Assembly: GCA_023374025.1 (NCBI GenBank)
Contig: SIJG01000010.1
Coordinates: forward strand, 882,300 to 946,299
Direction of reading: 5' to 3'
Length of the DNA: 64,000 nt
Source of the DNA: Heterodera schachtii
Lineage: Eukaryota; Nematoda; Chromadorea; Rhabditida; Heteroderidae
Made by a program: the position numbers and the translations under genes. Shown in pieces: positions 53,255 through 63,471 of this stretch. Under the pieces are notes generated by a model. The model had not been told where the DNA came from. It did not search any database and worked only from the letters and a program-made list of their open reading frames with translations. The first letter of the stretch is position 1, and each line of letters opens with the position of its first letter.

Positions 53255-53400
53255 AATTTATTTGTTCGAATTCAGGTCCCGGGGTTCGTAATGGGTCGAA
53301 ATATATCTATGTCATATTCATGATTGGCGAGTCTGAAAACCTCGGAAAACATGTTTAGCATGACTTTTTAAAACAAAAAATTTTTGCGAAAAATTGGGGG
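53255..53400. repeat. Fold-back repeat arm between two divergent promoters
   Basis: Contains GTTCGAATTCAGGTCCCGGG, TCATATTCATGATTGGCGAG and ATGTTTAGCATGACTTTTTA, and ends in a short G run. It sits between the two TATA boxes of the divergent gene pair, so it may have spread a formerly shorter shared promoter. Confidence 0.75.
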
Positions 53401-53417
53401 AGGGAAAGAAAGTTTTG

Positions 53418-53425
53418 TATAAAAG
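53418..53425 (+). promoter_or_regulatory. TATA box of the 53545-55275 gene
   Basis: TATAAAAG, 120 bp upstream of the ATG at 53545. Confidence 0.6.
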
Positions 53426-53544
53426 GACAATTTTTCACGAATGCGAATCATTCGCCCAATAAATTTGCTATTCAATACTTTTTATTCCTCGCCATTTTCT
53501 GCCCAAATTTTCGTCATCGCCGCCGCTAACAACAACGTAATTCA

Positions 53545-55275
53545 ATGTCTTCGTCAACAAATGATGATGGATCCCAAAACAACGCCAACGCCAACAACAC
53601 GCAATCGCCTGCTGGTCGTTCATGCAACTCGCACACCATGGCCATTCTGACGCCGATCAAAGGACAACCGACGGAACAATCGCAGCAGCAGCACAACCAC
53701 CAGCAGCAGCAACAGCCGCAACAACAACAACCGACGCAACACGTGCCCATCCAGCGGGAAGACATCGCAACACAGACGGACCAACAATCGGCGGATGAAG
53801 AAGCGGCGACAACACCAGCACTAGTAGCAGCAGCGGTGACGCAGGCGCAACATCAGCCGAAGCAGCAGCAACTGCCACAAGCGACCACCACCAATTCGAC
53901 AACACCGCAACCACCGCCAACGCCAACAGTGGAGACGAGCAACAACAACAAACGGTAGAGTTTTGGTGCCATTGGACGGGGAGGGGAGAGAGGATGCCGT
54001 GATGATAATGCCATTTTAGACATTCCAAATTATGCGGATTTAACTGGGAAAAACTGACCGACGTTTTTAGCGAGATTTTTTCTTGTTTTAGTTCACTGAT
54101 TTCAGAGTTTGGCCCTCTCCTCCCTTTGAATTGATGGCATTCTCTTTCTCTGCTCTTTTGTAAAATGAAAATTACGGCAAAAAGTTTCACTGATTTGTTT
54201 TTCAGTGATCCAACTGTGATGGTGGACGACCAGCAGCAGCAACAACAGCACAATCAGCAGCAGATGGTGCCGCCGCCGACTCCACAGCAAAACAACGGAC
54301 AAACGGAGCGCAAAGTCAAATCGGCGAAGGATCTGCGCCCTGATGAAGTGCTGAAACTGTCGATTGTCGATGCGTTGGTGGTGAAGGCCAAACAACGACA
54401 ACAGCAGAACAACAACGGCAACAACAACGACGACGACGGCACCGGCAACGGACATGGCGGAGGCCTTCGCAGGCAAAAAAAAAATTCAAATCAATTTGTC
54501 ACCCTCCCCCATTTTCCCCTCTTTTTCAGGTCAATTTCGGTGATTGGTGACAATTGGTTGTCCTACGATTGGGTGGAAAGCAGCGATCAGCCGGTGGACC
54601 AAATGGAGTAAAATTCATTCATTTCAAAATGTTTGGCACTTTTTAATGCTTTTCCCCCTGTTTAAGCATTCAGCAAGAGCAGCCGATCATCGACGATCCC
54701 AACAACAACGTCAACGCGGATGAGGAGGGATTGATTGACCAAATCAGCGGCGCGGTCGCTTCACTGTCCACAATCAACCTTGGCCCTGTGTACACCGCTG
54801 TTGGCAACGGGGTGGACTACTTTGTGCACCTGTGGCAGTACCGGGTGAGCCAAAAATGCCAAATTTGACGGATGAGTGGAGGATTTAATGGATTTCCCCC
54901 TACCTTTTCAGCTCTTCCGCTTCGCCTTCATCCTTCTGTGCTTCTACTTTGGCATGGGCTTCATGGAACGGTTGGCTGTCGCGATGATCGCCGCATGCGT
55001 CCGCTGGGCTTGGCCACCGGTGCACTTCATGCTCGGCTCGTCACGGGGAACGCTGTTCTATTTAACGGACTGGTTCGCATGGATGGACGACTTTTTGTCA
55101 AGTTGGGTGTGCGACATGGCCAACAGGTACGGTGTGGTGGGGATGTGCATACAGTACCCCTAATTTTATCCCCATTTTCAGATACTGTCATCAATACGGT
55201 GTGATGTGCGACAGTCAGTGTTCCTTTGTCAGCCGGATGCAGCGCGCAGCTTTCTTCACCGGACGGCGCTTCTGA
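53545..55275 (+). CDS. Gln-rich protein with a C-terminal hydrophobic domain, unrecognised (413 aa)
   Basis: Exons are 53545-53954, 54206-54472, 54530-54607, 54667-54844, 54912-55126 and 55182-55275, continuous frame to TGA at 55273-55275. Residues 1-226 are low-complexity (runs of Gln, Asn, Thr/Pro) with short conserved-looking blocks (MAILTPIKGQPTEQS, KSAKDLRPDEVLKLSIVDAL). Residues about 227-310 are soluble (VIGDNWLSYDWVESSDQPVD, GAVASLSTINLGPVYTAVGN). Exon 5 is hydrophobic (FRFAFILLCFYFGMGFMERL, VAMIAACVRWAWPPVHFML), then Trp/Asp-rich (YLTDWFAWMDDFLSSWVCDM). The end is Cys-rich and basic. A membrane-associated or tail-inserted protein is likely, but I cannot name it. The donor at 54473 is GC; that 57-bp intron has a pyrimidine tract and no stop, so retention would add 19 residues in frame. 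Confidence 0.75.
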
Positions 55276-56120
55276 TGGATGATGCGCGAGATGAAATGAA
55301 TTTTGATAACGATTTTTGATGGCGACATTGATGTGTATGTATTGTATATTCTGTATATTATGATTTTGCTGTTTGAGTACGTACGTGTATATTGTATATG
55401 TACTACTGTATTGTATTTTGTATCCGTAGGGCATATTCAATTCCAATTTTAACGCCTAATTTTATATACCCATGTTGTGATGCGTTTGTTCATAAACTTT
55501 GTGAAATTATTTTCATGACTAGAGATCGCATTTTTAAGAGCGAAAGAGTCCAAAACAAGGGCGAAAAAATTGCGAAATAAGGACGAAGCGCCAAAATATG
55601 GGCAAAAACTTTTTGCCAAAGTCCCCACTTTTTTAGGAAATAAGTTTTGTTCGAAAAAGTCGTGAAAACATATTTTTTGGGCTTTTCTGGCTAACTTATA
55701 AATCCAATCCATATTCATGAGTCATGACTTTATATTGTGACTTTTTAGCTATTTTTCATGTCTTTTTTAGTCGAAATTTTATGCAAATTTTTCGTGACTT
55801 AAATTCCCAGCCCTAATCATGGCACATACCGTATTTTCTCTATCTCCATTAATCACCCCGTCTCCAATTATCTCCTCTTTTCGAAATAGGTTAAAAAATA
55901 ATATACCCTGTGGCATATAATTAGAGAAAATTCGGTAAACAAAAAGATACAAAAACATTCATTAATCACTGTTTATGACTATAAAAATGTTTGTTTTTTC
56001 GATTTGCCTCGCATTTGAAAAAAATAAATTCTAACGCAATAATTCTGCAATTCTTCCTTACTTTTGTGACATCATTCGGAACTCATTTGTCAGCAAATTG
56101 TGCTCTAATTGCTGTCAAAA
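55276..56120. other. Gene-free stretch with decayed repeats
   Basis: It begins with the 3' flank of the Gln-rich gene, including TATTGTATAT-type sequence (about 55330-55400). About 55511-55816 may be a worn hAT-like copy (starts TAGAGATCGC, ends CAGCCCTA; flanks only partly match). About 55830-55937 is a small inverted repeat with tips ACCGTATTTTCTC and GAGAAAATTCGGT, like the one at 60358-60441. Confidence 0.55.
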
Positions 56121-57429
56121 ATGAACCGACGGTAAAATGATTTTAAAAGTCACAATTTATACTTGCCCTAATTTACTTTCATTATTTCAGTTGGATTTGC
56201 AACGACGTTTGGATGGACATTTTCCCCTGTTTTGACCATGCCCAACTTGGCCTCAAATTGGCACTTCTTTCGCCACGTTTCAATGCGTTGGTGGACAAAC
56301 ATTTCGATGCCAAAAGCGAATTGACAATTTGGAGAACGATTGAAATTCGTCGCAAATACAACGGACCTGAACTGAAACTGTCTGTACGGTTTTCTGTGTC
56401 ATTTCCATTGCCCGACGACCGTCCGTTGCCCAGCAAAATCCGTTTTAAGCGCCTGCAGATTGAGTAATTCAGAATCAGAGCTTTATGGCAATAAAAAGCA
56501 TTCTTTCCATTTTCAGGTACATCGATCACTCCGTCATCACTTTTCTTCGTTTAAATCATCAAATTTTCGACAAAAAAGGCACCGATTTACATTTGTCGAT
56601 TCCACACACCACCGGTGGCCAGCCGATTTGGGATGTTTTGGCCCATGAAATTTGGCCAATTTTTTCAACAAACATTCGCCACTTGGGCTTTAACGATGGT
56701 GATGATTTGGACAATTTGCGTCGTCTCATTTCGCCTACAATTCTCACTGATCTCAACCAATTGATTTCAATCAATTTATATGGTCGGTTGCCCGCTGCAA
56801 TTGGTGCTTATTTTGATGGGCCAAATGCAACTGCTGGCCAAGTTCTGTCCAAATGGTTGCACTCTCCGAGAAAAGATGGCCAACCCAAGCGATTGCGTTG
56901 CAAAGATTACAATGAACAAACGGACTTCAATTGGATCAACAGTTTCAAGGAGGTGTGGCCACGTTTTCTGCGGCAAACGATTGATTTTTGAATTAGCATT
57001 GTTTTTTAGCATTTTCTCCGTGCCAATGCCATTTCTTCCGTCAGTTACCAAATTCGTTTTACTGTTCGTGTGTCGTCAATGCAAATGGTGCCATTTGAAT
57101 TGGTGAACGAATGGACAAAGGAAAAGCTGACGTTGGCCAAAGCTGACGAAAATGACTTGGAGGATAACAGTTGGATAATGAAGCGATGCAAAATTATTGG
57201 GAAGGCCGCGGACTGTTCAGCAGCAAAAGAAAGATGAAAATTGTAACAATGTGTCCATTTGGCTTTTTGATGGCACTAATTGCATTGGGTGAGCAATTAA
57301 AAAAGCATTTGATTTTTATCCGAATTTGAATTTTGCGCTGAATTAAGGCCATTGTCTCCGCCACCGGAAGAAGTGGAAGAAAAAGCTGGACAAAGCATCA
57401 CAAAAGGGGCGTCTTCTGCTGGCAATTAG
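56121..57429 (+). pseudogene. F-box-like family gene (MNRR type), frameshift in exon 4
   Basis: Exons are 56121-56131 (only 11 nt, MNRR shared with exon 2), 56191-56463, 56517-56952, 57010-57288 and 57348-57429. Exon 2 has WICNDVWMDIFPCFDHAQLG and ALLSPRFNALVDKHF. Exon 3 has VITFLRLNHQIFDKKGTDLH, AHEIWPIFSTNIRHLGF and DGPNATAGQVLSKWLHSPRK. Exon 4 starts well (MVPFELVNEWTKEKLTLAKA, WIMKRCKIIGKAAD) but an indel at about 57205-57212 puts QQQKKDENCNNVSIWLFDGT out of frame and gives a stop at KER. Exon 5 is normal in the restored frame (SPPPEEVEEKAGQSITKGAS). A truncated product would keep exons 2-3 and lose only the last ~60 residues, so it could still be partly functional. One sequencing error would also explain it. 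Confidence 0.8.
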
Positions 57430-59130
57430 TGACGGACAAAACAACAAAAACAGTGATCACCCGCAGAAGAAGAAATGAATTAATTCCCAAATGATAGATC
57501 ATAATTGATTAGTGATAAAATGTACAACCCCTTTTTCTACAGATTTTCTCCAAAAAAAGTGCTAATTTAGATGGGTCTTGAGTGGGGGGGGGGCGAGTGG
57601 AAGTCAAAGGTTTATGCCCCGTGTACCGCGGCGCTCCCGGACATTTCGTCAGTGAAGGACAATCCGTCAGTAACTAATCCGAAACAAAAAAATGTGAACT
57701 ATGTAATAATTTGTGTAATTAAACATTATGAAATAATCATTTTAAATGATCATTTCTCGTGATGGTCAATTAATAGAAGTATGAAGTAACTAGAAATGTT
57801 CAAATGAGCGATCATAATTCATCAGTGATATAATGCATATTTTTGAAAAAAAACCTCTCAATTTCGGTAAATAAATCGGATGTATAATGGCTGCAACAAA
57901 GTGTTGTTTATAGATTTTCAGGGCGGTGAATACGATTTCCTACTTTCATTTCGAAAATTGTCTCCTCCATATATTTGTATGTTCATCTTTTCAAATCAAA
58001 TGGTACTTGTTTCAGAGTTCTACAATGTCTCTATCAAAAGTCCAACAATTTTGTAGACAGATCACTTTCTGAATTAAGCCGGTGATTAGTAGAGCATCCA
58101 ATTAAAGGAAATCCATATTTTTTCCTTGACTGTGGGAGGCCTGAAATGCACGAAAAACAATTTTTTTTTGCTGGTTTGAAGCTTCTAGAATGGATTTCTG
58201 GGCGGTTTATGTCAGTTTGGCCCCAGCATGTTTTTCCATACAACTTTCTATAACTTTTTTCTTTGTCAACCAAATCCAACATTGTTGGTATCATTTGAAA
58301 GCTTAAGGTGTTTAGAAGCTTTTTCTAAGCTATTGCTTTGCGATTAGACAAATGCCAAAAAAGTTATACATGAAAATTGCGAAAAAGTCGAAAATTTCAA
58401 ATTTTTTTCTCAATAAAATTTTTGAGCGAGTCCGTTTCTGGGTGCTAGGACGAAGTGTCAAAAGTATGAGTGAAGGGGGACCGGAAGAGGCGGGTCATTT
58501 CAGTACGGAATAAATTAGTTTAATTAATTAGTTAATTAACAATTAAATAATAATCTAATAAATATAAAATATATCTGGCTCTTTTTCAGTTTACACAACC
58601 AAAAAAAAAGACTCGACCATATAATAATTTGACAAATTCTTCAAAAAGCATCCAAATTAAACATTCTTTATATCATTTGATAGCGCTAAGTGTCCTTTAT
58701 TTGCCTTTAAAATTTCAGAAAATTGAGTTTCAGAAAAAAATTTTTGATCAAAAAGGCTTACCAAATCAATTTTTTAAAATTACAAGCCACAACTTTTCGC
58801 TGATCAAAAAGTGATCATTTTATGGTGATCAAATTTACAAACAATTAAATCTTTTTATGTAGAAGTCGTCGACCCATTATTCAAAAGGCAATTCGGTAGC
58901 AAATTTTGTGCTCTTGCCATAGGCCTGCCCATTTTCTCTAGAAAAAATTTCCCAACCCAACCCCCTAGGGATTTCGAAAATTTTCCCGATTTTAAGTGTA
59001 TTTTCGGTGTCCCGGTCACTAGGAAGGAGTGATCTGATCAAGTTGGTGTAAGAGACTATTTGATCAGCACTAAAAGTTTTGCAAGCATGAATTATTTCAT
59101 TTTTAAATGAACTATAAGATAGTTTTTCAG
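57430..59130. other. Gene-free stretch with a half fold-back copy
   Basis: A G run lies at about 57584-57592. About 58860-59090 is a diverged single arm of the fold-back element seen at 17660-18299 (CCCATTATTCAAAAGGCAAT, GGAGTGATCTGATCAAGTTG). Otherwise AT-rich with no coding exons seen. Confidence 0.65.
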
Positions 59131-59280
59131 GATCGAGATCGGATATAATGGTCAGACCAATTTAACCGTAATGGTGAAGGGAGAGAATACTGTAGCCGAT
59201 GTGAAGAAGAAGATCAATGAAGAGCTTAAAGCTGAGATTGAGCCCGAAAGACAAATACTGAGCTGCGAAATGCGCCCAAA
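59131..59280 (+). pseudogene. Ubiquitin-like domain fragment
   Basis: After a TTTTTCAG acceptor at 59123-59130 the frame reads IEIGYNGQTNLTVMVKGENT, VADVKKKINEELKAEIEPER and QILSCEM. This matches the first ~50 residues of the ubiquitin fold: I-x-V/I-x-T-x-x-G-x-T at strand 1-2, the V-x-x-V-K-x-K-I helix, then P-x-x-x-Q-x-L. There is no start, no C-terminal half and no Gly-Gly. It is probably one exon or a relic of a ubiquitin-like-domain gene. Similarity is moderate. Confidence 0.55.
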
Positions 59281-59517
59281 TTATGATGCGCCGTTTGAAT
59301 TTTCAATTTTTTGGTGCCTATTTAGTCGGTCTCTATTAGTGATCAATCTATCCGTTTTCACTGGAAGAGTATGTAAAAGGAAAAAGGCAATCTCTGACAA
59401 AATTGGAGAATAATCATCAGAAAAATTTAGTATAAAAATGTCTTTTTACTTTGCCTCCTCCTCATTCGGTCATTCCATTCTCTTCGTTCTCTCTTTATTC
59501 TCCGTTTGTTGCCGAAA

Positions 59518-61324
59518 ATGTCTTCAGAAATTCTGTACGTCTATTCATTAATTGTTTCTTTTTTAATGACATTTCGCATTTCTTTTGCTTAGATTGTGAG
59601 ATTAAAATTTAAAAACCAATTTTGAAAGATTTGCTGGTAATACTTTAGTTTGCCCCCCCCCCTTTTTTGAAAAAAATTTGCAAAAATTTTTTTGCCATAA
59701 AAACAAGTTCCCAGGGGTTTTTGGTGTACGCAGATCACGAATTCGGCATCTATTCGTTCCAATTTCTAATTCCGGATCCGAATTCGAACAAAAAGTCGAA
59801 AATTCAAATTAGACCAAAAATGCAAATTCGAAAATTTGAATTTTTGTTCGAATAGGGGTTTTTGGGTTTGATAATTCATACACTTCCCAAATTTATTTTT
59901 CAGTTGGTGTGCCGTGACATTTGTGTTGTTGGTCGGCGGTGCCATCATTCTTTGGATCGTTTTTGGCCATCTCAAAAAACGACGCCCTCAGAAAAAAGAA
60001 ATGTAAATAAAATTTAAAAAAATTTCGAAAATTACGAAAAAATTCTTAATTTTTCAGCTTTATCTGCAGCGACTGTTGGCTTTTAGTGTTCAATTTGCTT
60101 GCGCCTTCTCAGCTTGGCCTTGGCATTGCGCTGATCAACCGCCGCTTTGACTGCATCGTCGACGAACACTTCAAGGCACGCAAATGGACATTGGGCAAAA
60201 TGCAAATTTGCTACAAAATTGGAAAGAATGGCAGCAAGCAAATGCGAATTGTCAATGCCGATGGAAAAGCAGTGCCAATCCCGCAAAATCCGTTGCCCAA
60301 CAAAATCATCGGATTCGGACTTATTACGATCGCGTAAAAACTGATTGAATTGGAATTACCGTATTTCCTAAAATAAAGGCCCCCTTTTGAGGGGGGGTGA
60401 AAAATAAAGCCCCTGGGGCTCTATTTTAGGAAATACGGTAATTATATGACCATTTTCTATTTTCTAGCTACATCGACCACAATGTCATCGCATTTCTCCG
60501 CCGTTTTCCCCATTTTTTTGGCGTTTGTTCAATCAATTTGTACATTACCACCACGACCAATGCTGGCATTTTGGAATTTGTTTTGCGCAACATTTTGCCA
60601 ATGCTCCGCGGCTCCATTCGTTATATGTATTTGGACACCATCGCTTTTCATCGTCTGCGCGAATTGGCCCCTTCATTGCTCAGCGATTGTCCGGCACTTG
60701 GCTTAGTCTCTTTCAATGATGTCATTCCCCCCGCTTTTCCACCCGATGAAAGTGCCAATGCGTCGGATGGCCATGCGGTGGCAAAATGGTTGTTCACGCC
60801 CCGTCCGGATGGTGTGTCGAAGCGGCTCGGATACTCTTTGAATTCATCGGAGGATCAATGGACGTCAATGATGGATCAGCTTAAAGCGGTGATTATCCCT
60901 ATTTAAATAAATTTTCTGTGATTTTTTGTCCCATTTTAGGCATTTTCCAATGCTTCTTCTCCGGTTACTTTTGTCATTTGTTTTCGCTTCCCGCCGTCTC
61001 CGCATGACTTCATTGTGCCATTTGATCTGATCAACGAAGTGACTGGAGAACGATTGTTACTCGTACAATCACCAAATGCTTTTTTGCTCTTCCGTTTTCC
61101 AATTGCGTGGAATGGGAGAAATTGGCATAATTTGTTGAAAGAATTCAAAGCCCGACAGAACCCAATTGACATTCGGATCAGTGACGGCGGATACGACGAT
61201 GGGTGAGTAACAATTTTAAAAATGCCAATGATGAGTTATATAATTGCAATCGAATCATCGTTTTTTCAGTCTTCTCGATGCCGCTTCTCCCGGGCCGAGT
61301 GATCAGCAGAAGAAAAATGCATGA
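59518..61324 (+). CDS. F-box-like family protein, type 2, membrane-anchored (intact, 376 aa)
   Basis: Exons are 59518-59534, 59904-60002, 60058-60333, 60468-60888, 60940-61202 and 61270-61324, all GT-AG, stop 61322-61324. Residues 1-38 are an N-terminal anchor: MSSEIL, a hydrophobic stretch (WCAVTFVLLVGGAIILWIVF), then a basic HLKKRRPQKKE, so the rest should face the cytosol. Exon 3 has CWLLVFNLLAPSQLGLGIAL and INRRFDCIVDEHFKARKWTL. Exon 4 has YIDHNVIAFLRRFPHFFG, IAFHRLRELAPSLL and AVAKWLFTPRPDG. Exon 5 has IVPFDLINEVTGERLLL, and exon 6 PGPSDQQ. From exon 3 on it is a clear paralogue of the gene at 1653-3670. Intron 1 holds a fold-back arm and intron 3 an 84-bp miniature element. Confidence 0.83.
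59640..59870. repeat. Fold-back repeat in an intron
   Basis: TGGTAATACTTTAGTTTG plus a C run (59655-59665), then one arm (GGTGTACGCAGATCACGAAT, CCGGATCCGAATTCGAACAA). It occupies most of intron 1 of the gene at 59518-61324. Confidence 0.78.
60358..60441. repeat. Miniature inverted-repeat element (84 bp)
   Basis: Tips ACCGTATTTCCTAAAATAAA and its near-complement TATTTTAGGAAATACGGT enclose a GGGGGCTTTAT-type centre. It is flanked by TTA/TAA, which fits a TA-targeting miniature element. It lies in intron 3 of the gene at 59518-61324. Confidence 0.8.
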
Positions 61325-61566
61325 ATTAATTGATCAATTATTGATTGGTTGATGCGATTATGTGACCGAAAATGATGTGATGTGATGTTACATTGTGTTG
61401 TTACTTAATTATGTATGTTATTGTTTGGATGTGTTTTACCTTTGCTTGCTCACCGCAAATTCGTCCATTTCCTTTGTATTTTATGTGTATGTTGTAATTA
61501 ATTAATTAATTGTGAGTAATCGTTGATAAAATTGTGCTAATGATAAAATGGATTTGATTTAACTGT

Positions 61567-62214
61567 GTGTGGCGCACACGGCGAGTCAATTTTGGGCTCC
61601 AAGTACAATTAAGTTGGTTTTTTCGTCTTAGTGGTCTGTGAGTTAGTCACCAAAAGGGGGGTCTCAGGTTCAAGTCCTCCTTATGTTGTGTGTTAATTTC
61701 AATTTCTCTTTTAAAGAAGAAAGGAAGAATTATTTTTCATTAATAAAAGTTTTCGTGTCAAAAAAAAATCATATTCAAAAAACATTGGTTACGTATAGCA
61801 TCGATAATTTTATGAATTTTTTCAGACTTATAACTCAGGCAATAATAGATTAAATAAAACCATTTTATGCTCATTTTGAAGGGAAAATTAAGAAGAATCT
61901 GCCTAAGTTAATCTAATATTTTAAGAAAATAGCTTAATAGCTGAAAAATCATAGAAAACATTGAAATTTACACTAGGGTCAAAATTTTTTCCTAGGGTCA
62001 GATTTTCTTAAAATTTTCCATAGGCCTATATTTTGACCTCCTCTATCAAATCACAGTTTATTTTTTAGCTGTCTAGTTTTTAACTCGAGATCGGCTCATC
62101 TATTTTTACAAGGGAAAATCCCCAAAAATTTTAAGTTTTGAAAAGTTTTGGCGTTGTGATTAGTAAAAAAAATAAACTTATTTGCACTGGGAGGCCAAAA
62201 TTGACTCGCCGTGT
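61567..62214. repeat. Inverted-repeat element with CACACGGCGAGTCAATTTTG tips
   Basis: The left tip at about 61574-61597 (CACACGGCGAGTCAATTTTG) and the right tip at about 62193-62214 (CAAAATTGACTCGCCGTGTG) are perfect complements. The interior is AT-rich and non-coding and includes a tRNA-like scrap at about 61616-61680 with a B-box-like GGTTCAAGTCC. It abuts the next repeat at 62214. Confidence 0.8.
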
Positions 62215-62578
62215 GGCTCTAGTGCACTTTATGAGTCCAATCGACTTTTATGAGTCCAATCCCGGGTTTTTATACAATAACTTTGTTCATGTTTGGACAA
62301 ACCCTTATCTTTTTGGTAGAATTCGAAAGCATAAAGCCTAACGAAGCTAAAATATATAAAATCGCAGCGTTCAGTCAATTACCAAAAAAGATATGATTAA
62401 TTAAGTAATTGCTGATCATTTTCGTTTGTAACTTTATTGAAATGTTAGAATTCTCTTGTTTTATCGTATTATTACATAATTTAGACTTTGTGCTTTCGAA
62501 TGCTACCAAAAAGATAGGGTTTATTGTATAAAAACTCGGAATTTTCAATTGATTGGACTCATAAAGTGCACTAGAGCC
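62214..62578. repeat. ATGAGTCCAAT inverted-repeat element, copy 1
   Basis: Tips GGCTCTAGTGCACTTTATGA and its complement TCATAAAGTGCACTAGAGCC are perfect. The interior repeats TTTATACAATAACTTTG, GACAAACCCTTATC and CTAACGAAGCTAAAATATAT in facing orientation. Confidence 0.88.
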
Positions 62579-62677
62579 AAATCTTTTTCTGCTTACTTTT
62601 TTGGAATATACAGAAGGTTTTTTACTTTGTTAACAATCACAACATACGACAAAACTGTGCAAAATCGGAACAAAAAA

Positions 62678-62802
62678 ATGAACAGACGGTAAGAAATTTT
62701 CGTAAATAAAATTACAAATTTTTTCCCCTAATTTCTCATTTCAGTTGGATTTGTGGCGACGTGTGGATGGACATTCTCCCATCTTTTGACCATGCTCAAC
62801 TT
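62678..62802 (+). pseudogene. F-box-like family relic (MNRR exon 1, start of exon 2)
   Basis: Exon 1 is 62678-62688 (ATG plus 8 nt, GT donor) and exon 2 starts at 62745 with WICGDVWMDILPSFDHAQL. Family sequence stops at about 62802 in a G-rich tract. About 225 bp including the promoter side is almost the same as the start of the next gene at 63472. It is therefore a truncated tandem duplicate. Confidence 0.88.
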
Positions 62803-63124
62803 CGGGGGGAGGGGGTAGCAAAACAAGGAAGTACCTTTTGGTCCCCAACGGAAAAATTTTCCCGCCTTCGGACCCCATTCATTTTTTTAAATTTGCAAAA
62901 TTTATGCCAAAACTTGTTTTTTATTCAAAATGTTTTACAAAATTTATTCGGCAGAGTATTTCGGCACCGGCAGACCTTTCCCATTAAATTTTTTGTTTGA
63001 AATAATATGGAAAACCTTAAAAGTGTTTGCCCAAATCAAAGTCAACTAAGTTTTCCTGCTTAGAATGTTATAAATTGTTGATTTGATTAGAAAATGAATA
63101 AAGCAATCAAATCAAAAAATCTTT

Positions 63125-63373
63125 GGCTCTAGTGCACTTTATGAGTCCAATCACTGGTCTTTATACAATAACTTTGTTCATGTTTGGACAAACCCTATCT
63201 TTTTGGTAGCATTCGAAAGCACAAAGTCTAACGAAGCTAAAATGTATAAAATCGCAGCGTTTAGGCAATTATGAAAAAAGATCTGACTTTTCGAATGCTA
63301 CCAAAAAGATAGGGTTTATTGTATAAAAACCAGGTATTGTCAATTGATTGGACTCATAAAGTGCACTAGAGCC
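63125..63373. repeat. ATGAGTCCAAT inverted-repeat element, copy 2
   Basis: Same tips as copy 1 (GGCTCTAGTGCACTTTATGA and complement) with a shorter centre. It is placed the same way, about 100 bp before a family exon 1. Confidence 0.88.
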
Positions 63374-63471
63374 AAATCTTTTTCTGCTTACTTTTTGGAA
63401 TATACAGAAAGTTTTTTACTTTGTTAACAATCACAACTTACGACAAAACTGTGCAAAATCGGAACAAAAAA

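Noticed and set aside
55511..55816. Possible further hAT-like element (TAGAGATCGC ... CAGCCCTA)
   Set aside because: The flanking octamers TTCATGAC and ATCATGGC match only partly and the ends are not good complements, so I did not call it.
60446..60706. Plus-strand hydrophobic frame inside the type-2 gene
   Set aside because: It is a shifted frame of exon 4 (60468-60888). The real frame gives the family motifs Y-I-D-H and AVAKWLFTPRPD.
61616..61680. tRNA-like sequence on the plus strand (GGTTCAAGTCC)
   Set aside because: Good B-box, but no paired acceptor stem and no clear anticodon arm were found; it is inside an inverted-repeat element.
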